Shown: positions 10,261-20,924 of the stretch, one piece after another
Layout: each line of letters starts with the position of its first letter
Position numbering within the stretch: position 1 is the first letter of the stretch
From: Clarireedia homoeocarpa
Lineage: Eukaryota; Ascomycota; Leotiomycetes; Helotiales; Rutstroemiaceae
DNA: 64,000 nucleotides
Reading direction: 5' to 3'
NCBI GenBank assembly: GCA_001465935.1
Contig: LNKV01000024.1
Location: 1 to 64,000 of the forward strand
Notes under the pieces: model-generated
What the model saw: only the letters and a program-made list of their open reading frames with translations
Databases searched by the model: none
What the model was told of the DNA's origin: nothing
Position numbers and translations under genes: made by a program

Positions 10261-11957
10261 AGCTGATGCTAAGATCTTATTTCTAGAGAGCGGTTATTAA
10301 GATATCTATATTATTCTTTTGTAATCTCGGGTTCTTTATTTTCTTATGGATATGAGAAGTTTTGGAAAATTATCATAGTATAATCACCCAGTCAATGGAA
10401 ATTTGTGGCGCTTATTCAAGGTCAACAATGCTGTGAGAAAAATGAAGCGTTACAGCTCCATATTTTGCTTCAGTAACTTGTGTTGATCATCCAATCATGT
10501 CTCCTTTTTTTAGTATGTGTCTTTTTGATTATGCAAAACCAAGAAGTGGGCTTGTATCAGGGCTTCCGGTCCTCTGTCAAAGGTTTGTAAAAGTGATGTC
10601 TAAGCTACTAAACAAGAATTTTAGGACATAATTTCAGGAATTTGGCGTCTGAAGTGGATGCTAGACTGTTTTCAAACGATGAGAGCTATTTTTTGTACTG
10701 CTTGGAGACATTGAACCTTGAGGAATCACTTCTTCAGTCCCTAAATCTTCAATAACGATGGCTACATCCAAGATGAGTCTACTTTTGGATGATCAAAGCA
10801 AAGCCACAGAATGGCAGCTGAAGATAATCTTAAACATTTTGCATTAAAATGCCATCCTCGCCTGACCATTGATATCATCATATCAATTAATCTGGAGCGT
10901 ATATAAGTGTTCGACTGCCAGCCAAGAGATACCTTTCGTCAACTCTGAGATCATGGGGATGAGGAATGCAGCTAGATCTGCTTTTTTATCTCAAAAATTT
11001 GGGTGATATCACCCGCGATTGACTATACCTGCGATCTCGGACTCTTGTTGGTTGCTAACAGGTGCCATTTCCACAACGTCTTCCTGCTCAGGTTCTCCCG
11101 CATCCAATATTTTGACAACCCTAAATCCACAGCACAGCAGTTAGAGCCGAGAGACACCCAAGCAAGTAACCTACAGCTCCAAGTCTATTTGACTGCGGGA
11201 GCGCCAGGATAATAACTGATTCTATCGTAACATCAAACTAATGAGCAGTATTCTGTACACCGAAAGAGCGGCCAAGTGAAGAGCATGGTAGTGTCGGCTA
11301 TGCTAGCCCAAGTTCAACCTGCATTGAAGCTGTTTATTAGTTGCGTATAAAACAAATTGCTGGGGGAGATCCTTTGAGAAAACATCATAGGAAGCAGAGG
11401 AGTGAAATAGAAGGTGAATGAGTGAAAAGGGGAACTGATCTCTTCAGATGACAATTTCTGTGGATAGCAGGTAGGTGAAAGGAAAATTGCTATATTTCGG
11501 TATACGATCAGGCCGAAAGTCTTTGTTGGACCAACAGTGGAATGTATTGGATATCTATGAATGGGTAAAATCCAGGGCTATATATCCACACTTCTCATCT
11601 TGCTGTTGATTAGCCAAAATGATATTTTCTAATATCATAAGTATTCCAGCAACTTCTGGCCAACCCAACAGTTGGTTGTGTAGCTCATATTTGGCCAGCT
11701 GTCATTTACTTGCCAACCCTTTCAATCTGCCATAGATTGAATACCTATAATGTGAAAATTCCAAAAGTGAAGCCACTTCTAGAGAAGTGACAATTACGGC
11801 TTATATTTTGGTTTTACATATAAAGAGTTTCCACTTTCCATAGTTTAAGTAGAATCAATCAAGTCATTTTATCCAACACCACAAGTACAATCCAAAACAC
11901 TTCCATTATTCACCTACAACTACCATCAGCGCCAAATTTTCTACTCCCACTCCAACC
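10261..11957. other. Intergenic, 1.7 kb
   Basis: No supportable gene. A 70-codon open frame at 11003-11212 lacks recognisable features. MITE-like copy C (11750-11819) lies close to the right end, about 140 bp before the methyltransferase remnant. Confidence 0.45.
11750..11819 (-). mobile_element. MITE-like repeat, copy C (inverted)
   Basis: A reverse-orientation copy of the element at 305-375. Ends are ATGTGAAAA (11750-11758) and TTTTACAT (11812-11819), complementary with one mismatch. The inner CACTTCTAGAGAAGTG is the reverse complement of the core in the other copies. Confidence 0.65.
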
Positions 11958-12815
11958 ATGGCCACCAGTCACATGCTAGCCTTAGCTAAGGATATTGAAG
12001 TTAGTACAACCAAAATTGATATATTACGCAAAATAATCTGCGGCCACCTTCATTTGACGAAGATGCGCCGTTAATGTACCAGTTTCTTCCGGATATAGCA
12101 AAGGCTCAGGAGACTCTCTCCGCTGCCTTGGACGAATTGCGGTGGCTTAATCAAGGTCCAATCCAGACAATCGTGACCAAATCGGTAAGTTTCTTCATAA
12201 ACTTGTGAAACCAAATATAAGCCGTAATTTTCACTTCTCTAGAAGTAGCGTCACTTTTAGAGTTTTCACAAATCTTGTTGTGCAGCTCGGGCAAGCAGTG
12301 ACTTCCCAATTCTAGTTTGCTACGTCCGTGGGCCTCAAGGCCATATTCAAATACAACATCTATAACCTCGTTCCCCTGGAAACTGGCATCACTTTTCAGG
12401 AGCTTGCGGACAAGACGGGCATCCCCGTGAAGAAGCTTACGAGGTTACTCAGATTTTGAATGACAGATCATTTTTTCAGGAACCTAGACCAGGTCACATC
12501 AAACATACAATTGCAATAAAAGCCCTTGTTCTCATGCCAAACATAGCCACATAGTCTCAAATGGGCATTTACGAGGTGTCTCCTGCGAAGATGCATGTAA
12601 GAACCCTACTACAAACGTCTGACATATCATCAAATGCTAATCAACTTCGCAGATTGCTGACGCAGTTGCTAAGCGGCCAGATTCCGAAGAGCCGGAGCAC
12701 GCAATACGTGGTAGTTATTCAAGAAATTAGAAACTCTCTGACCGATGACTTTCCACTTAGGGCTTCTGTATGACCAGAGGGCCTGAAGTGCGAATTCGGC
12801 GGGTCGTATCAGGGT
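11958..12815 (+). pseudogene. O-methyltransferase pseudogene (N-terminal part)
   Basis: Remnant of a fungal SAM-dependent O-methyltransferase with a plant-COMT-like dimerisation/winged-helix N-terminus. Recognisable pieces, in order: MLALAKDIEVSTTKID, PPSFDEDAPLMYQFLPDI, AALDELRWLNQGPIQ, GLKAIFKYNIYNLVPL, FQELADKTGIPVKKLTRLLR, MTDHFF, then IADAVAKRPDSEEPEH after an intron, and a faint LLYDQR. An intron at 12185-12315 is swollen by MITE copy D. Lesions: a one-base loss near 12030, an in-frame TGA at 12457-12459, another one-base loss near 12480, TAG at 12552-12554, and loss of the catalytic SAM-binding half. It would have methylated a hydroxyl of the pathway product; that is inferred from family and position. 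Confidence 0.75.
12203..12271 (+). mobile_element. MITE-like repeat, copy D, inside an intron
   Basis: A 69-bp copy with inverted ends TTGTGAAA (12203-12210) and TTTTCACAA (12263-12271). It lies between GTAAGT at 12185 and the acceptor TAG at 12315 of the methyltransferase remnant, so splicing would have removed it. Confidence 0.7.
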
Positions 12816-13921
12816 AAAATAAACTGCTTATTTTTCCCCGACGCAATTAATCAGGCAGATATCTGAATATAGCTGCGGTACTTCTTTTGGGTAGACTGTG
12901 ATGCAATGTCACCGTCGCATTATTGGTTTGTCAGCGCTGTGGCGTATCGAACTTTCTTCTTGAATAGGTGTCGATGGTATGTGGCTCGGGCTATCGTTGG
13001 CCCTTTCGAATACGATAATGAGGGAAGTCAAGGTATAGATTGCAACAAGTCGCTGTAGTATTGTGTCGTATGCTGACATTTCTCCTCGTCTATCTGCAGT
13101 CATCAGTTGAGGGGCCGAATAGATGGATAGGCACGATAAGATACGCCTGTGGCGCAAAATAGACGTAGAACTAACTCGGCAGTGTAACAACGTACGGACT
13201 TTTTATGAGAAGCAACGTAGCAGGAGAGTGGAATTCACAACCATGAGCTACCCCTCCATGAATGCATCGTCGCGACAGCTTAGATAGCATATCAGCATCT
13301 TCGACACCCAAATCACACATACGGTATAGCTTAATCTCGACCAGTATTGTGTTCTAGGCCTTGTGCTATGCTACCAGCACCAGTACAGTCCGGTACTATC
13401 TTAGAATGCGGGTATATCCGCTGGTTTCTTAAGCTCGGAGCATTGGCTTCGTGTGATCTCTCGTGCATTTCGGCACATTTCGCTCAGCAGGTTGTCGGTA
13501 TCGATTATATCCCCAATATCGACCCTTTCGTAAATTCAGAGGATATCACATGTACTCGTTAGGTTATATTGACACGTGCTTTATACAGTATAGTTGCATG
13601 TTTCTCTGGTTGCGCAATAATAAGTAAGATTACTGTTAAGTAGTTAGCTAATTCTGGTGGCGTCGTTTACAGCCCTAAAACCCCGCTACGCCCCTTGGCG
13701 ATAGTTTCACTACAGATTGCCGAACACAAGAATGACAAATATTCCCCGCGTTTCAAACCTCTTCCCATCAACAACCAACGAACCAGAAGACCAATGAAAG
13801 TGCATAAAATCAATCGCAACCCCGAAATTGACTGCCCATCCTCAAGATACAGTGTAAATATCCGCAATTCTCCATCTTATTTCAAACAGCCTTTGATATC
13901 TCCATCAGCCTAGTTCTGATC
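12816..13921. other. Intergenic, possible further remnants
   Basis: About 1.1 kb without an intact gene. Around 13440-13530 a frame reads SCISAHFAQQVVGIDYIPN, faintly like a Rossmann methyltransferase segment, but it is too short and damaged to call. Confidence 0.35.
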
Positions 13922-14122
13922 CTAGAATATACCAGACTCGGCTGCATAGTCTGCCGCGGTAGCTGCTACAGATATGTATGTTAGCAGTCTGTATGGTGCT
14001 CTCTTACCAAATTGGGAGATGTCATGACGCATCTTACCTGTAGCGACCGCTCTCTCAGCAAATGGCCAAGCAGCAACGGCACCAATGAGGGAAACAGCGA
14101 GGAAGAAGACTTCGAAGCGCAT
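13922..14122 (-). CDS. Tiny secreted peptide (signal peptide precursor)
   Basis: Minus-strand ATG at 14122-14120 opens MRFEVFFLAVSLIGAVAAWP, a textbook signal peptide with cleavage expected after AVAA. A well-formed intron (GTAAGATG at 14037 to CTGTAG at 13966) joins exon 14122-14038 to exon 13965-13922, giving 42 residues that end DYAAESGIF. If the intron is retained, the frame also stays open and gives 66 residues containing a dibasic GKR site followed by APYRLLTY. An in-frame upstream ATG at 14251 would bury the signal peptide, so 14122 is preferred. It faces the UstYa-type gene across about 740 bp. A secreted effector-like peptide or a ribosomal-peptide precursor are both possible. Confidence 0.55.
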   Translation of the reverse strand: MRFEVFFLAVSLIGAVAAWPFAERAVATGKMRHDISQFGKRAPYRLLTYISVAATAADYAAESGIF

Positions 14123-14859
14123 TTTGATGAGGTTGCGGTTTATGATGGGAAAAGAGAAGTGAAACTTTATCTTTGATGGTGATGTGAATGGAATAGTGGT
14201 TGAAGGTTTTGAAGACTGATAATGGAGAATGGAGGAGGATTTGGAGGGCATTCGGTCGAGCTTTATGTCCTGATCTTGGTCATTGGATGGTTACAATAGA
14301 GATCATGGATTGCGTGGATTACACATCACTTGAACTCATTTAATTGCGATAATCGATTCAAACATCGACCACTACTGCTTGCGCAAGTACCCGCAATTTA
14401 GAATCCTACCATGCGCGGCCATCTATTACTCCGTCTCTCCATATCAAAATCCAAGCTTTACTAGATACAACTTCGGATTGTAGCATCGAGAACGCCTCAA
14501 TTTTTCCATTTAGAAAGGTCTATCGAGATAAGGAGTTTGTTCAACTCACTGGCACCTCACTGCAGTAGCACTAATACAACCAAACCAGCTGAAAATGCAC
14601 TGTGCCACCCGCATCCATCTATCTCCTGTGGGCTAGAAGTCTATTAGACATGGGGATGTTTAGGATACTTTCTGTAAAGAGGAAGATTTGACTGCCGCAT
14701 CGGCTCAGGTTGGAATGAAGCACCTCTGGTAGATGTAGGCTGCCCGCGTCATTCAGAGACTGACCCATCTCATCGAACCTGACCTCTCTGGAAGCTTTTC
14801 TACTTCACGCAAAGAAGTGAACTTTCCATCGGCTCTCAGCTCAGTCACCGTAAACCACC
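14123..14859. other. Divergent intergenic promoter region
   Basis: About 740 bp between the head-to-head peptide gene and the UstYa-type gene, with no coding potential. Shared regulation of the two genes from this space is plausible but no specific site is claimed. Confidence 0.4.
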
Positions 14860-15901
14860 ATGTTCTCCGAATTCACCTCGAAAATTGACATAGACGGAGA
14901 AGGTCACGAAAGTGTCCAGGCTTGTTCACACTGCGGACAGAGGCTTTCGAAAATATCATCTACGAGTCTACAGCTTCGTAGCATTTTTCTCATAGTCTAT
15001 GGCATGATCATCACCGTTGCAATCACTGCTATTGCTTCTATTTACTATTCAGGTCCTAATCGAACCTTCTTGATATCATCTCCCAAGCCTGACGCGCACA
15101 CAGAGCCATCATTATACTGTATGTGAACCATTAGTCTTCTTCCTCGAGAGTGTCACTGATAAAAACTTAGCACCATTCATACATGGACTACGATATGGGA
15201 TCGAAACAACACCTAGTGATTACTGGGACAACGACTTATACATGGGGAAGCCATCCGATGAATCGGAACAAGCATGGAACTACCTCATACACCGTAAGCT
15301 TTTGGGTCTTCCTTTCCACACTCATTGACTGCATCTAAACGTTACTCTACAGCCAACCGTGGGCAGCATGGCATCCGGCTTCTTCGAGAAGAAGCTACGC
15401 GGTTGAATATCAGCCAAAGCATACGCTTGACGAATAACAATCTCGCTGTTGTTCTTCAAGTCCATCACAATCTTCACTGCTTGGTAAGTGCGAACGTCTC
15501 ACTCTAACATACCCGCACCCAACCACATTCCGGTCTAACCATTTCAATGCAGAGACGATTACGCCAGATGTTTTACGAGGATCACTACTATCCCAACTGG
15601 AGCGAAGAAGACCAACAGCGCATCCGTGCACATAATCGTACGTTAAAACGTTTAAGCTCAACCCCCCCTCCTGCCATAGCTAACCGACAGATAAAAAGTG
15701 CACTGCATGGAATCCCTCCGCACATCAACAATATGCCGCCCGGACTTGGCACCGCTGCCTTTTTACTGGTCAGGGAACGACTGGCACCAGATGAACGTAA
15801 ACCCACAAGTCGAGCGCGAATGCGTTGACTGGAACTTCTTTCAAGACTCCGTCAAATCGCGAAGCTACGATACATCGGAGCTGGTGAGAGATCGTGTCTG
15901 A
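14860..15901 (+). CDS. UstYa-family oxidase (DUF3328)
   Basis: Five exons: 14860-15118, 15171-15293, 15353-15483, 15553-15637, 15699-15901, giving 266 residues. After a short cytosolic tail containing CSHCGQ comes one membrane helix (about residues 46-66, IFLIVYGMIITVAITAIAS), then the lumenal domain. Both family signature motifs are visible: VHHNLHCLRRLRQMFYED and, directly after the last intron, NLHCMESLRTSTICRPD. The latter needs the AAAAAG acceptor at 15698 to restore HNLHC. UstYa proteins are membrane-bound, probably copper-dependent oxidases that cyclise or hydroxylate fungal ribosomal peptides (ustiloxin, phomopsin, cyclochlorotine) and sometimes other metabolites. It is intact, unlike the triterpene genes to its left. 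The divergent signal-peptide gene is a candidate substrate, which is inference only. Confidence 0.88.
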
Positions 15902-16615
15902 AGTGGCACTGACACTGGCACTGGCACTGGCACTGGCACTAGCACTGGCATCAAGGATAGATATCCTTATTAGTTACCGTCAATTCCAAGCGTTTTAGCT
16001 AGTTAGCTAGAATGTTCTTTCATCAGTGTGTAATATAATGTAATGTAATCACTTATTAAATATACCGAGTCTACGCATCCCATCGCATCGTTTCCAGGAA
16101 ACATCCAGCTCGAAGGTTGCTTCGAATGATATGATTCCACCCATAACTTACTTCCATCTCACGCTGTAATGAAGATTAGTTTCTTCGGCCTTTAGGAAAC
16201 GCGGCCAGCAGAAATAAAACACAAGGCATGTAGATTCTTATATAAGCGGGTGATTGCATATAGGGAAGTTAGTATGGGGGTGCATTATGATGGATTCAGC
16301 TGGAAGAGGAAGAACATCGCACTGTAGCCTCAGCGCAGATCTCCAAAATAGTTTGTGCGATATGTATAGTTTAACACGCAGACTCAGACGCAGAAGGAGG
16401 CTGGTCAAGTTATCTCCTAATCAGGCCGGAAATAACAGCGCGTCGATAAAAGAGTTGAGGATTAAATATTATATACTATTATAATATGTTAGTTTATGAA
16501 AACCTTCATTCTTGTGTTCCAAACTATGAATGCATGCAAATACCATGCATGGCCTAAAACCCACGGGTATCTCCATTATATATCCTCAGACCGCTAGCCC
16601 AGCTCAGTCAAAGTA
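15902..16615. other. Convergent intergenic region
   Basis: About 700 bp between the convergent UstYa-type and 2EXR genes. Apart from the hexanucleotide array nothing is recognisable; it probably holds both 3' UTRs. Confidence 0.4.
15906..15951 (+). repeat. Hexanucleotide repeat (ACTGGC)n
   Basis: Six to seven units of ACTGGC with minor variants lie directly after the UstYa-type stop codon, in the probable 3' UTR. Confidence 0.8.
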
Positions 16616-17380
16616 TCAACAGCCCATCCCGCCACTCAATCGCTCCCACTTCTCCTCCTCTTCAATCTCCAGCACCCTCCAAGCCGGCGCCCTCCACACC
16701 TCCCCATTTCCCATCCTCCGCTTAACCCCCTCCTGCGCCTCCAACACCCTAAACCCCAGTTCCTCGACTCTCGAAAGCTCTCTTCTCCCCCCCTCAAACC
16801 CGCCCTCCCCATCTCCCGTCTCCCCACTCTCCACCACAAAGATAACCTCCTCCAGCCCTGCCAACTTCCCCCTCACAACCTCCCAAAACATATCCATAAA
16901 CACCTCTCCCCCCTTTCCTATCCCTACTCTAGACCCTAGCACCCCCTCATGCACCGCCAACCTTCTTATCCTCTCCAACTGCCCATACTCCACCATATCC
17001 ATCACATGAGTGAAATTCTTGAACGCGCCCGCAAGCGAATCATTCCCTGCCGCCGGCGCTTGGTTGCCGAAATACAAAACATCGGTGTTCATATTGAAGT
17101 AGACTTTGGGTTCGCAGTTGAGCAGGTTGAAGGTCAGGGTATAGAAACGCGAGGCGTGGTGGCGGGCTTCGCGGTTGGTGTGGAGGTTTGCGGGGATGGG
17201 GGCGGGAGAGGTACAGCCGTAGGGGGAGGAGGAGGGGGGAAGGGAGGGAGAGGGGTGAGAGGGGGTGTAGATGATGGGGACGAGACGGGGGGAGGGCAGG
17301 TTGAGGAGCCAGACTTTATACCGGATTTCGGGAGGCAGGTGTGGAAAGTAGGGGAAGGTGGTTACGCGCGTGGTGGTCAT
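16616..17380 (-). CDS. 2EXR-domain protein
   Basis: A single-exon minus-strand gene of about 254 residues starting at MTTTRVTTFPYFPHLP. An in-frame ATG at 17446 would add 22 residues, but the inner start puts the domain at the N-terminus as is usual. The segment FPHLPPEIRYKVWLLNLPSP is the 2EXR motif, followed by a conserved ANLHTNREARHHASRFY stretch and DVLYFG, all typical of the large fungal 2EXR family. Function of the family is unknown. The coding strand is unusually G-rich in the last third, producing EGGFEGG and Glu-rich runs (EIEEEEKW). No signal peptide or membrane segment is seen. Confidence 0.8.
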   Translation of the reverse strand: MTTTRVTTFPYFPHLPPEIRYKVWLLNLPSPRLVPIIYTPSHPSPSLPPSSSPYGCTSPAPIPANLHTNREARHHASRFYTLTFNLLNCEPKVYFNMNTDVLYFGNQAPAAGNDSLAGAFKNFTHVMDMVEYGQLERIRRLAVHEGVLGSRVGIGKGGEVFMDMFWEVVRGKLAGLEEVIFVVESGETGDGEGGFEGGRRELSRVEELGFRVLEAQEGVKRRMGNGEVWRAPAWRVLEIEEEEKWERLSGGMGC

Positions 17381-18652
17381 GGTAATGTTGTAGTGTAGTG
17401 GGAGAGTGAAAGAGTTGCATGAGAGGACGTGTGATATGCATGGCACGTATGAGCTTTATACTTGCGTCTAGAAGGCTCATGGTAATCGCTTGATCGTCAA
17501 AGACATCTTAAATCTCATAACATTGTCGAAGTAATGGGAGTTTAAGACATTGGTGATAGTAGACTGTTCTCCAGCCTCTCTGATCTCTTGAGGAGAGATA
17601 GCCTTATGAGTGGCTTTATCGCGACTTAAATTTGAACGATTCCAGATACCGAGAATCGTCATGTCGAGCAATATGATTTTTACTAATCATGAGAAACGAT
17701 TCTTTCTCGGCGGGATGGTAATTGTCCGAACAATGGGCTAGACTAGTGAGCATGGCGAGGTATTTGGGAGCTGGCTAGAGCTCGACCTTATTTTTCATCG
17801 TTCGATAGTAGTTGGTGGGGGGGGGAGGCTGGTGTTTCTTTCTTTCTTTTTTGGAATGCTGCCTACTTCTGCATCGCTTGAGGTGTCCCAACCATCTACA
17901 GTTGCCACCTTGATGTAATGGCAGTCATGCAAGAGATGACATGGAAACTTGAGCGTGCACGTGACTGCCACTCAGTCGGCGTACTCGCGCATTTTCCTGC
18001 CGCTGCAAGTCTCATTCAAAGGTAGAGTTAAAAGGTGTTCTAAAATCCAAGGCACTCGTAAACTCAAAACGTCCTCAGCTGAACCCTCAACTACAACACT
18101 TTTCGATACTGGAAAAAAGCAAAGAGTCATTCATGCATGCCATGATCAGCCACCAGGATCCCGCAAAAGAAATGCGTACCAGACAATGCACTCACACACT
18201 CCACCTAGAAAAGAACAGCCACGACAGCATATACACCATGCGCGCACATGGTGACCCTACCAATGCGTGCGAGGTCGCTCAAACACATGTTTCTGGAAAA
18301 GGAACACGGACGCATACTGTACGCACACAGCATGGACAGTGAACACAACGCTGCAAACCCTCCCCCCCTCAAAAAAAAGGGGATGATGATGATAATGCAT
18401 AATGATAATAATAAGCCACTTGGCCGGCCGGATATCCGTGCTCATTGAAGAAGTTATTATGGATGAGGGTGGGTATTGACATGTTTCTGGCCCATTTTAC
18501 CACATTTCCAATTCTTTGCCCGTTTGGGATGGCGTGCAGCAACACCGCCCGTCATAAGCTGACAACTAAGGCTGTTATTGGCTTACCGCACAGCACAAAC
18601 TCTGAAAGAAAGAGCGGACTAGAGTAGAACTACTTCGTGCAAGAACCGTCGA

Positions 18653-18708
18653 AAGGCCAAAGGCCAAAGGCAAAAGGCAAAAGGCCAAAGGCGAAAGACA
18701 AAAGGTCC
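18653..18708 (+). repeat. AGGCCAAAGGC-type short tandem repeat
   Basis: Imperfect units of about 7 bp (AAAGGCC/AAAGGCA) repeated roughly seven times. Confidence 0.7.
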
Positions 18709-19172
18709 GTCCGGTACGAAGCGTAAGGTGAGAAACTCTAGAACTATGGACCGGGCCGTTTAACACAAAACTCGAGCATGAATTTATTGAAAGTATATTT
18801 TTAATTAGGCCGCTTTTGTTTCAACGACTTTGGTCTTCTGTTCTCTTCTCCTTTCCCTTGACCGTCGCTTCTTTTTACCCCGAGTGCAGAGTGCAGAGTG
18901 CAGAGTGCAGAGTACAGACGGTGAGCATTCAATTTGGTCTTTTTTTCCGTTCAGACATCGTTTCAGAGATTCAGAGAACTAGACCCCGTAGTCTGTGCCA
19001 GGCGCTTCCCAAGCAGCCGAATAAACCCCATGAAGGATGGATGGAAGGAAGGAAGGATGGATGGGTGTGTGGAACGGGCTGCAGCGATGTGAGAGGAGGT
19101 CTTATTATGCCTTATATGTCGGACAATGTCCTGCGACGCCGATCCATGAAAAGAATATTGCGCGAGGACGTA

Positions 19173-19214
19173 AGCATGGCATGGCATGGCATGGCATGGC
19201 ATGGCAGGGCATGG
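19173..19214 (+). repeat. (GCATG)n tandem repeat
   Basis: Five-base units GCATG/GCATGGCAG repeated about seven times, with one GCAGG variant. Confidence 0.85.
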
Positions 19215-19239
19215 CAGTAAGTAGCAGTGAGTACTAAGT

Positions 19240-19293
19240 ACTTTGTAGCAGCGAAGAAAGAGAGCAACTTTGTAGCAGCGAAGAAAGAGAGCA
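19240..19293 (+). repeat. 27-bp perfect tandem duplication
   Basis: The unit 19240-19266, beginning ACTTTGTAGCAGCGAAG, is repeated exactly at 19267-19293. Confidence 0.85.
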
Positions 19294-20370
19294 AGCTGCG
19301 TAGCCGATGCCATGCGATGCCCTCGTTGCGGCATGCCCATTGCCAGCTGCCTACTGCCCACTGCCCACTTCCCACTTCCCACTGGCAGACTCGCTCCTCC
19401 AATCTTCACTGGGCTGAAATGAAATCCGGAGGTCACATACTGGATCTGGTCGGGTCGCCGAAGCGGTAACCTTACCGGCGGCACGTCTGTTTGCTTTCTG
19501 TAATCAGTAACCTGTGATCTGTAATCTGTAATCTGTAGTCTGTAATCTGTAATCTTTAACCGGGACACCATCTACTCTACTTCGGAAGCTTCGGAGGACG
19601 ATTGGTAATGTAATAAGTCAAAATTAACTTCTCCATAAACTCATGGCATGGATCAACAATTGCAACGGGATCTCGATGGAGGCGATGGAGGATGAAGAGA
19701 AGGCAGTTCAGTACAGTACAAACTTCAATGTAAGGTTATATCACCCACCCCACTTTCCGGTCCCAATTTACATCCGGTTGACAACGACGACGACAACGAC
19801 GACGACGACGAGAAACTAACTAACTCTCATCCCCACTGCTGTCCACTTTCTCCGGCGTCTTCAAAAATAAATGTTACGGTAACTTCCGCTCTACCGCCAT
19901 CATCAGGCTGACCTCAAGGTTTGACAAGTCGGTCGGTGCATCCAAGACCGACCAAGACCGACCTCGCCGTGTGAAGGGGCTGGTCCTTGTCGAGAATACT
20001 TTCCACCTATGGAGTACGAGCGTCTAGCACCGCCCTTGGTCCAACTAAGTACTTTTGTCGGACTGCGGAATCATTAGGTTGGCATCCAGAACAATTGATG
20101 GGCAATGTTGATAGATTAGCTGTACCGTATCGGTCGGTACTTGCGATGATGACAACGGTGGGCAGAGGAACTTGGAAAAGTGGATGTTTATCAATCATAA
20201 AGCTTCATCCCGGCAGAAAGACAACGGGCGAGACAGAAACATATGAGAAGCTGTTATAACTACAACTAACAACTAACTTTATGAGAAGCTATGATAACTA
20301 CAACTAACTAACTACTTGTACATCTCCATCTCCCGACAGAGACGGCTCAGAATGACAGCTTGGCAGATGC

Positions 20371-20470
20371 AGACGGACAGACAGACAGACGGACAGACAG
20401 ACAGACGGACAGACTGACTGACTGACTGACTGACTGACTGACTGACTGACTAACTGACTGACTGACAGAC
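20371..20470 (+). repeat. (GACA)n/(GACT)n compound microsatellite
   Basis: About 100 bp of tetranucleotides: GACAGACA/GACGGACA units, then an unbroken run of GACT with one TAACT interruption. Confidence 0.9.
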
Positions 20471-20862
20471 GCCAGACAGAATCTTCCCTGTCCTATTAAT
20501 TAAGAGCTGATGGCAACTGGGTTCTTCGTACCGTGATACAGCATTGCCGCATTAGTGGACCGGTTTTCACGTCGAGGTAATATAACGATGACCTGCAGTT
20601 GGACGGCGATGTCTTCTCTGATATCTCACTTAGGCATAACTTAGACTTGGAGCTTACGCTTACATTTACACGAATCAATTCATCATCTTTAATTTGGTGT
20701 AAAGTTATGGAGCACAGCAATCCTGCAGAATGACACAGTAACCGGTAATGCGAAGTCCAGTACACGGTACCCGAGAAAGTACAAGTAGTTCATTCAATAT
20801 GTTTCAAACACTTCTGCGATTAGATGATGTTGATCATGTGCTACACGCACACACATATACAT

Positions 20863-20924
20863 ACTTCGTACGCATGCAGAATACACTTCGTACGCATGCA
20901 GAATACACTTCGTACGCATGCAGA
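20863..20924 (+). repeat. 22-bp minisatellite, almost three copies
   Basis: The unit begins ACTTCGTACGCATGCAGAAT. It starts at 20863, 20885 and 20907 (last copy partial). Each unit contains the palindromes CGTACG and GCATGC. Confidence 0.85.

Noticed and set aside
11003..11212. 70-codon frame between the synthase and methyltransferase remnants
   Set aside because: No recognisable domain, signal peptide or matching exon on either strand.
13347..13562. Possible methyltransferase SAM-binding fragment
   Set aside because: Only a loose resemblance (ISAHFAQQVVGIDYIPN) without the Gly-rich loop; too weak to annotate.
18963..19571. 202-codon open frame on the minus strand
   Set aside because: It is made of translated tandem repeats (ITDYRLQITDYR, AMPCHAMPCH) and has no domain character.
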